Shown: in pieces, positions 55,901 to 64,000 of the stretch
Position numbering within the stretch: the stretch's first letter is position 1
How the letters are laid out: each line of letters starts with the position of its first letter
NCBI GenBank assembly: GCA_964059195.1
Contig: CAXKWD010000007.1
Coordinates: forward strand, 157,279,269-157,343,268
DNA: 64,000 nt
DNA from: Ectobius pallidus
Lineage: Eukaryota > Arthropoda > Insecta > Blattodea > Ectobiidae
Direction of reading: 5' to 3'
Made by a program: the position numbers and the translations under genes
Notes under the pieces: model-generated
Database searches by the model: none
Told to the model about the DNA's origin: nothing
What the model saw: the letters and a program-made list of their open reading frames with translations, nothing else

Positions 55901-58900
55901 TCTAAGTAACTTTTTGGAAAGTAACTTTTTTCAAAGTAACTTTTTTCAAAGTAACTTTTTTCAAAGTAACTTTTTGAAAGTAACTTTTTTGAAAGTAACT
56001 TTTTTGAAAGTAACTTTTTTCAAAGTAGCTTTTTTCAAAGTAACTTTTTTTGAAAGTAGCCTTTTTTGAAAGTAACTTTTTTGAAAGTAACTTTTTTCAA
56101 AGTAACTTTTGTCAAAGTAACTTTTTTGAAAGTAACTTTTTTCAAAGTAACTTTTTTTCAAAGTAACTTTTTTGAAAGTAACTTTTTTTGAAAGTAACTT
56201 TTTTTGAAAGTAGCTTTTTTGAAAGTAGCTTTTTTGAAAGTAACTTTTTTTGAAAGTAACTTTTTTGAAAGTAACTTTTTTGAAAGTAACTTTTTTCAAA
56301 GTAACTTTTTTCAAAGTAGCTTTTTTGAAAGTAACTTTTTTCAAAGTAACTTTTTGGAAAGTAACTTTTTTCAAAGTAACTTTTTTTGAAAGTAACTTTT
56401 TTCTAAGTAACTTTTTTGAAAGTAACTTTTTTTCAAAGTAACTTTTTTGAAAGTAACTTTTTTGAAAGTAATTTTTTTCAAAGTAACTTTTTTTCTAAGT
56501 AACTTTTTGGAAAGTAACTTTTTTTGAAAGTAACTTTTTTCAAAGTAACTTTTTTGAAAGTAACTTTTTTCAAAGTAACTTTTTTCAAAGTAACTTTTTG
56601 AAAGTAACTTTTTTGAAAGTAACTTTTTTGAAAGTAACTTTTTTGAAAGTAACTTTTTTCAAAGTAACTTTTTCAAAGTAGCTTTTTTCAAAGTAACTTT
56701 TTTTGAAAGTAGCTTTTTTTGAAAGTAACTTTTTTCAAAGTAACTTTTGTCAAAGTAACTTTTTTAAAAGTAACTTTTTTGAAAGTAACTTTTTGAAAGT
56801 AACTTTTTTGAAAGTAACTTTTGTCAAAGTAACTTTTTTTCAAAGTAACTTTTTTGAAAGTAACTTTTTTTGAAAGTAACTTTTTTGAAAGTAACTTTTT
56901 TTGAAAATAACTTTTTTGAAAGTAACTTTTTTTCAAAGTAACTTTTTTGAAAGTAACTTTTTTGAAAGTAATTTTTTTCAAAGTAACTTTTTTTCTAAGT
57001 AACTTTTTTGAAAGTAACTTTTTTTGAAAGTAACTTTTTTGAAAGTAACTTTTTCAAAGTAACTTTTTTCAAAGTAACTTTTTTGAAAGTAACTTTTTTC
57101 AAAGTAACTTTTTTCAAAGTAACTTTTCAAAGTAACTTTTTTCGAAGTAGCTTTTTTTGAAAGTAACTTTTTTTCAAAGTAACTTTTTTCAAAGTAACTT
57201 TTTTCAAAGTAACTTTTTTGAAAGTAACTTTTTTGAAAGTAACTTTTTGAAAGTAACTTTTTTTCAAAGTAACTTTTTTGAAAGTAACTTTTGGGAAAGT
57301 AACTTTTGGGAAAGTAACTTTTTTGAAAGTAACTTTTTTGAAAGTAACTTTTTTGAAAGTAACTTTTTTTGAAAATAACTTTTTTGAAAGTAGCTTTTTT
57401 CAAAGTAGCTTTTTTGAAAGTAACTTTTTGGAAAGTAACTTTTTTGAAAGTAACTTTTTTCAAAGTAACTTTTTTCAAAGTAACTTTTTTCAAATTAACT
57501 TTTTGGAAAGTAACTTTTTTGAAAGTAGCTTTTTTCAAAGTAGCTTTTTTCAAAGTAACTTTTTGAAAGTAACTTTTTGAAAGTAACTTTTTTCAAAGTA
57601 ACTTTTTGAAAGTAACTTTTTTGAAAGTAACTTTTTTGAAAGTAACTTTTTTGAAAGTAACTTTTTTCAAAGTAACTTTTTGAAAGTAACTTTTTTGAAA
57701 GTAACTTTTTTGAAAGTAACTTTTTTGAAAGTAACTTTTTTGAAAGTAACTTTTTTTCAAAGTAACTTTTTTGAAAGTAACTTTTGGGAAAGTAACTTTT
57801 GGGAAAGTAAGTTTTTTGAAAGTAACTTTTTTTGAAAGTAACTTTTTTTGAAAATAACTTTTTTCAAAGTAACTTTTTTGAAAGTAGCTTTTTTGAAAAT
57901 AGCTTTTTTGAAAGTAACTTTTTTTGAAAGTAACTTTTTTGAAAGTAATTTTTTTCAAAGTAACTTTTTTCAAAGTAGCTTTTTTGAAAGTAACTTTTTT
58001 CAAAGTAACTTTTTTGAAAGTAACTTTTTTGAAAGTAACTTTTTTCTAAGTAACTTTTTTCTAAGTAACTTTTTTGAAAGTAACTTTTTTTCAAAGTAAC
58101 TTTTTTGAAAGTAACTTTTTTGGAAGTAACTTTTTTCAAAGTAATTTTTTTTCTAAGTAACTTTTTGGAAAGTAACTTTTTTTGAAAGTAACTTTTTTCA
58201 AAGTAACTTTTTTCAAAGTAACTTTTTCAAAGTAACTTTTTTCAAAGTAACTTCTTTGAAAGTAACTTCTTTGAAAGTAACTTTTTTCAAAGTAACTTTT
58301 TTCAAAGTAGCTTTTTTCAAAGTAACTTTTTTTGAAAGTAAATTTTTTTGAAAGTAACTTTTTTCAAAGTAACTTTTGTCAAAGTAACTTTTTTGAAAGT
58401 AACTTTTTGAAAGTAACTTTTTTGAAAGTAACTTTTTTGAAAGTAACTTTTTTGAAAGTAACTTTTTGAAAGTAACTTTTTTGAAAGTAACTTTTTTGAA
58501 AGTAACTTTTTTGAAAGTAACTTTTTTCAAAGTAACTTTTTTTCAAAGTAACTTTTTTGAAAGTAACTTTTTTTGAAAGTAACTTTTTTGAAAGTAGCTT
58601 TTTTAAAGTAGCTTTTTTGAAAGTAACTTTTTTTGAAAGTAACTTTTTTGAAAGTAACTTTTTTGAAAGTAACTTTTTTGAAAGTAACTTTTTTCAAAGT
58701 AGCTTTTTTGAAAGTAACTTTTTTCAAAGTAACTTTTTGGAAAGTAACTTTTTTCAAAGTAACTTTTTTTGAAAGTAACTTTTTTCAAAGTAACTTTTTT
58801 CAAAGTAACTTTTTGAAAGTAACTTTTTTGAAAGTAACTTTTTTGAAAGTAGCTTTTTTCAAAGTAGCTTTTTTCAAAGTAACTTTTTTTGAAAGTAGCC

Positions 58901-61535
58901 TTTTTTGAAAGTAACTTTTTTGAAAGTAACTTTTTTCAAAGTAACTTTTGTCAAAGTAACTTTTTTGAAAGTAACTTTTTTGAAAGTAACTTTTTTGAAA
59001 GTAACTTTTTTGAAAGTAACTTTTTGAAAGTAACTTTTTTTCAAAGTAACTTTTGTTCAAAGTAACTTTTTTGAAAGTAACTTTTTTTGAAAGTAACTTT
59101 TTTGAAAGTAACTTTTTTTGAAAATAACTTTTTTGAAAGTAACTTTTTTCTAAGTAACTTTTTTCTAAGTAACTTTTTTGAAAGTAACTTTTTTTCAAAG
59201 TAACTTTTTTGAAAGTAACTTTTTTGAAAGTAATTTTTTTCAAAGTAACTTTTTTCTAAGTAACTTTTTTCTAAGTAACTTTTTTCTAAGTAACTTTTTT
59301 TGAAAGTAACTTTTTTGAAAGTAACTTTTTCAAAGTAACTTTTTTGAAAGTAACTTTTTTCAAAGTAACTTTTTTCAAAGTAACTTTTTTCAAAGTAACT
59401 TTTTTCAAAGTAACTTTTTTTGAAAGTAACTTTTTTTGAAAGTAGCTTTTTTTGAAAGTAACTTTTTTCAAAGTAACTTTTTTGAAAGTAACTTTTTTGA
59501 AAGTAACTTTTGGGAAAGTAACTTTTTTGAAAGTAACTTTTTTGAAAGTAACTTTTTTTCAAAGTAACTTTTTTGAAAGTAGCTTTTTTCAAAGTAACTT
59601 TTTTGAAAGTAACTTTTTTGAAAGTACCTTTTTTCAAAGTAGCTTTTTTGAAAGTAACTTTTTTGAAAGTAACTTTTTTGAAAGTAACTTTTTTGAAAGT
59701 AACTTTTTTGAAAGTAACTTTTTTGAAAGTAACTTTTTTCAAAGTAACTTTTTTGAAAGTAACTTTTTTGAAAGTAACTTTTTTCAAAGTAACTTTTTGG
59801 AAAGTAACTTTTTTCAAAGTAGCTTTTTTGAAAGTAGCTTTTTTCAAAGTAGCTTTTTTCAAAGTAACTTTTTGAAAGTAACTTTTTGAAAGTAACTTTT
59901 TGAAAGTAATTTTTTCAAAGTAACTTTTTGAAAGTAACTTTTTTGAAAGTAACTTTTTTGAAAGTAACTTTTTTCAAAGTAACTTTTTGAAAGTAACTTT
60001 TTTGAAAGTAACTTTTTGAAAGTAACTTTATTGAAAGTAACTTTTTTGAAAGTAACTTTTTTTAAAGTAACTTTTTTGAAAGTAACTTTTTTTAAAGTAA
60101 CTTTTTTGAAAGTAACTTTTTTTCAAAGTAACTTTTTTGAAAGTAACTTTTGGGAAAGTAACTTTTGGGAAAGTAAGTTTTTTGAAAGTAACTTTTTTGA
60201 AAGTAACTTTTTTTGAAAGTAACTTTTTTTGAAAATAACTTTTTTCAAAGTAACTTTTTTCAAAGTAGCTTTTTTGAAAGTAGCTTTTTTGAAAGTAACT
60301 TTTTTTGAAAGTAACTTTTTTTGAAAGTAACTTTTTTGAAAGTAATTTTTTTCAAAGTAACTTTTTTCAAAGTAGCTTTTTTGAAAGTAACTTTTTTCAA
60401 AGTAACTTTTTGGAAAGTAACTTTTTTCAAAGTAACTTTTTTTGAAAGTAACTTTTTTGAAAGTAACTTTTTTCTAAGTAACTTTTTTCTAAGTAACTTT
60501 TTTGAAAGTAACTTTTTTTCAAAGTAACTTTTTTGAAAGTAACTTTTTTCAAAGTAATTTTTTTTCTAAGTAACTTTTTGGAAAGTAACTTTTTTTGAAA
60601 GTAACTTTTTTTGAAAGTAACTTTTTTCAAAGTAACTTTTTTCAAAGTAACTTTTTCAAAGTAACTTTTTTCAAAGTAACTTCTTTGAAAGTAACTTCTT
60701 TGAAAGTAACTTTTTTCAAAGTAGCTTTTTTCAAAGTAACTTTTTTTGAAAGTAACTTTTTTTGAAAGTAACTTTTTTCAAAGTAACTTTTGTCAAAGTA
60801 ACTTTTTTGAAAGTAACTTTTTGAAAGTAACTTTTTTGAAAGTAACTTTTTTGAAAGTAACTTTTTGAAAGTAACTTTTTTGAAAGTAACTTTTTTTCAA
60901 AGTAACTTTTTTGAAAGTAACTTTTGGGAAAGTAACTTTTTTGAAAGTAACTTTTTTGAAAGTAGCTTTTTTCAAAGTAGCTTTTTTGAAAGTAGCTTTT
61001 TTGAAAGTAGCTTTTTTGAAAGTAGCTTTTTTGAAAGTAACTTTTTTGAAAGTAACTTTTTTTGAAAGTAACTTTTTTCAAAGTAACTTTTTTCAAAGTA
61101 ACTTTTTTCAAAGTAGCTTTTTTCAAAGTAGCTTTTTGAAAGTAACTTTTTGAAAGTAACTTTTTGAAAGTAACTTTTTTGAAAGTAACTTTTTTGAAAG
61201 TAACTTTTTTTCAAAGTAACTTTTTTGAAAGTAACTTTTGGGAAAGTAACTTTTTTCAAAGTAACTTTTTTGAAAGTAACTTTTTTGAAAGTAACTTTTT
61301 TTGAAACTAACTTTTTTGAAAGTAACTTTTTTCAAAGTAACTTTTTTCAAAGTAACTTTTTTGAAAGTAACTTTTTTGAAAGTAACTTTTTTCAAAGTAA
61401 CTTTTTTCAAAGTAACTTTTTCAAAGTAACTTTTTCAAAGTAACTTTTTTAAAGTAACTTTTTTAAAGTAACATTTTTCAAAGTAACTTTTTTTGAAAGT
61501 AACTTTTTTGAAAGTAACTTTTTGAAAGTAACTTC
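52975..61535 (-). repeat. Satellite C: ~15-bp T-tract array
   Basis: Roughly 8.5 kb of AAAGTAACTTTTTTG / AAAGTAACTTTTTTC, 14-17 bp per unit because the T run varies. It is the reverse complement of GTTACTTTSAA with an added A tract. Variant units (TTTTGTCAAAG, TTTTGGGAAAG, AAAGTAGC) recur at long intervals. All the Lys/Phe-rich frames here (both strands) are repeat artefacts. Confidence 0.97.
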
Positions 61536-62308
61536 GATGTAACATGAAAGTGACTTCGAAGTAACATGAAAGTGACTTCAAAGTGACTTCAAAGTGACTT
61601 CAAAGTGACTTCAAAGTGACTTCAAAGTGACTTCAAAGTGACTTCAAAGTGACTTCAAAGTGACTTCAAAGTGACTTCAAAGTGACTTCAAAGTGACTTC
61701 AAAGTGACTTCAAAGTGACTTCAAAGTGACTTCAAGTGACTTCAAGTGACTTCAAGTGACTTCAAAGTGACTTCAAAGTGACTTCAAAGTGACTTCAAAG
61801 TGACTTCAAAGTAACTTCAAAGTAACTTCAAAGTAACTTAAAAGGAACTTAAAAGTAACATCAAAGTAACTTGAAAGTAACTTGAAAGTAACATCAAAGT
61901 AACATCAAAGTAACATCAAAGTAACATCAAAGTAACCTCAAAGTCTTCAAAGTAACTTCAAAGTAACTTGAAAGTAACTTGAAAGTAACTGCAAAGTAAC
62001 ATGAAAGTAACTTCAAAGTAACATGATAGTAACTTCAAAGTAACATGAAAGTAACATGAGAGTAACTTCAAAGTAACATGAAAGTAGCTTCAAAGTAACA
62101 TGATAGTAGCTTCAAAGTAACATGAAAGTAGCTTCAAAGGAACATGAAAGTAAGATGAAAGTAACATTAAAGTAACTTCAAATTAACTTCAAAGTAACAT
62201 GAAAGTAACTTCAAAGTAATTTCAAAGTAACTTCAAAGTAACATGAAAGTAACTTCAAAGTAACATGAATGTAACATCAAAGTAACATGAAAGTAACTTC
62301 AAAGTAAC
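61536..62308 (-). repeat. 11-mer array in reverse orientation
   Basis: Starts with about 20 near-perfect copies of TTCAAAGTGAC (61570-61810), then TTCAAAGTAAC, TTGAAAGTAAC and ATGAAAGTAAC mixtures. This is the mirror of Satellite A on the other side. Confidence 0.95.
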
Positions 62309-62311
62309 ATC

Positions 62312-62699
62312 TGGGTGTCCACCAAGTAATGCTGAAGAATTTCCCGACTTATTCCCTGATTTTCATTGATCATTATAGAAATTCCCGACCAAAATATGAT
62401 TGCGAAGCACTTTCTAATAACTGTGTAAGAAAAATCATAGGATTATACATACTTTAAATAAGAAAAAGAAGATAAGGAGAAAGCAATTTTTGGCAGGAAA
62501 ACTTTATCTTCAAGTGCAGTTGAGGTTGTTTGGAAGCTGGCAGAAGGTAAAATTGTATTCATTTTCACCTGTTTTATGTGAGCCAAAAATTTTTCGAATT
62601 TTCCCGGATATTTTAACAAATTCATTGACTTTTCCCGGATATTCCCGACTATACGAAATTCCCGGCCTCCGGATTCCCGGATTTTCCCGACCAGTGGAC
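62312..62699. mobile_element. hAT-type MITE at the satellite boundary
   Basis: Ends CTGGGTGTCCACCAAG (62311 on) and CCAGTGGACACCCTG (to 62702), inverted. TTCCCGA and TTTCCCGG words recur inside both halves. The CAGGGTGTCC-type ends with TTCCCGG-rich interiors are familiar from hAT MITEs of invertebrates. The 367-codon frame that starts here and runs into Satellite B is an artefact. Confidence 0.75.
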
Positions 62700-62702
62700 A
62701 CC

Positions 62703-64000
62703 CTGCTAACCCCTTTGAAAATTTCGAAAAATGCACCCAGAATTCGTAGAAGGCTAACCCCTTTGAAAATTTCGATAAATGCACCCAGAATTTGTAGAAG
62801 GCTAACCCCTTTGAAAATTTCGAAAAATACACCCAGAATTCGTAGAAGGCTAACCCCTTTGAAAATTTCGAAAAATTCACCCAGAATTCGTAGAAGGCTA
62901 ACCCCTTTGAAAATTTCGAAAAATGCACCCAGAATTCCTAGAAGGCTAACCCCTTTGAAAATTTCGAAAAATGCACCCAGAATTCCTAGAAGGCTAACCC
63001 CTTTGAAAATTTCGAAAAATTCACCCAGAATTCGTAGAAGGCTAACCCCTTTGAAAATTTCGAAAAATGCACCCAGAATTCCTAGAAGGCTAACCCATTT
63101 GAAAATTTCGAAAAATGCACCCAGAATTCGTAGAAGGCTAACCCCTTTGAAAATTTCGAAAAATGCACCCAGAATTCGTAGAAGGCTAACTCCTTTGAAA
63201 ATTTCGAAAAATACACCCAGAATTCGTAGAAGGCTAACCCCTTGGAAAATTTCGAAAAATGCACCCAGAATTCCTAGAAGGCTAACCCCTCTGAAAATTT
63301 CGAAAAATGCACCCAGAATTCCTAGAAGGCTAACCCCTTTGAAAATTTCGAAAAATGCACCCAGAATTCGTAGAAGGCTAACCCCTTTGAAAATTTCGAA
63401 AAATGCACCCAGAATTCCTAGAAGGCTAACCCCTTTGAAAATTTCGAAAAATGCACCCAGAATTCCTAGAAGGCTAACCCTTTTGAAAATTTCGAAAAAT
63501 GCACCCAGAATTCGTAGAAGGCTAACCCCTTTGAAAATTTCGAAAAATACACCCAGAATTCGTAGAAGGCTAACCCCTTTGAAAATTTCGTAAAATGCAC
63601 CCAGAATTCCTAGAAGGCTAACCCCTTTGAAAATTTCGAAAAATGCACCCAGAATTCGTAGAAGGCTAACCCCTTTGAAAATTTCGAAAAATGCACCCAG
63701 AATTCCTAGAAGGCTAACCCCTTTGAAAATTTCGAAAAATGCACCCAGAATTCCTAGAAGGCTAACCCCTTTGAAAATTTCGAAAAATGCACCCAGAATT
63801 CGTAGAAGGCTAACCCCTTTGAAAATTTCGAAAAATGCACCCAGAATTCCTAGAAGGCTAACCCCTTTGAAAATTTCGAAAAATGCACCCAGAATTCGTA
63901 GAAGGCTAACCCCTTTGAAAATTTCGAAAAATGCACCCAGAATTCGTAGAAGGCTAACCCCTTTGAAAATTTCGAAAAATGCACCCAGAATTCGTAGAAG
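62703..64000 (-). repeat. Satellite B: 48-bp array, reverse orientation, ~27 units, continues past the window
   Basis: Same 48-bp unit as at 49861-52435, reverse complement (CTAACCCCTTTGAAAATTTC ...). Variant units (TACACCC, TTCACCC, AATTCCT versus AATTCGT) follow an order seen in mirror image on the left. The window ends inside the array. Confidence 0.98.

Noticed and set aside
52948..61443. Dozens of 60-270 codon frames rich in FKVTFLKVTFF, SNFFESNFF or KKVTFKKSYF
   Set aside because: They occur on both strands and in several frames at once, follow the 15-bp satellite unit and shift frame whenever the T run changes. They are repeat artefacts.
62490..63593. 367-codon frame joining the MITE to Satellite B
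   Set aside because: The first ~70 codons are MITE sequence and the rest is satellite. The start has no supporting context.

Overview
This is eukaryotic, AT-rich DNA. The repeat families point to an arthropod, probably an insect with a large genome: a tRNA-headed SINE of insect type, LINEs, a Penelope-like GIY-YIG fragment, piggyBac, pogo/Tigger, mariner-like, hAT-like and Helentron/HINE-like elements, and a THAP-domain transposon. The species cannot be told from the sequence. No intact host gene, functional tRNA, rRNA or CRISPR array was found. The only host-gene candidates are two weak, phase-compatible exon-like segments at about 21.55 kb and 31.85 kb on the + strand.

From 1 to 48.5 kb the window is a pile-up of transposable elements inside one another. 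At 1.4-5.7 kb two ~790 bp inverted arms enclose three abutting insertions. At 6.1-11.2 kb a CR1/L2/jockey-like LINE (LINE-A, +) is split by a second LINE (LINE-B, -) with a 13 bp target duplication. At 12.57-14.94 kb lies a 2.4 kb TIR element flanked by TTAG, with eight copies of a 14-mer clustered near its ends and two SINEs inside. From 15 to 48 kb there are many MITEs, two HINE-like elements, a piggyBac nested in a hAT-like element, a perfect foldback hairpin, a THAP/P2X7-like element and a Penelope remnant. An unclassified ~0.85 kb element occurs three times (2.2, 20.7 and 43.5 kb). LINE-B also occurs three times, one copy being only 41 bp long with a 16 bp target duplication.

From 48.5 kb to the end the window is satellite DNA. 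An 11-bp family (GTYACTTTSAA) appears as a 27-bp compound unit, as the pure 11-mer, and as a ~15-bp T-tract-expanded form that fills 8.5 kb. A 48-bp satellite flanks it on both sides in opposite orientation. The whole is a large inverted structure with its orientation switch near 52.97 kb. The long basic or FKVTF-type reading frames here are a by-product of repeat units with few stops and are not called as genes.

The coding remnants do not form a pathway; each belongs to its own element. Their value lies in the insertion order, the target-site duplications and the shared subterminal motifs, which allow the elements to be delimited from the sequence alone.
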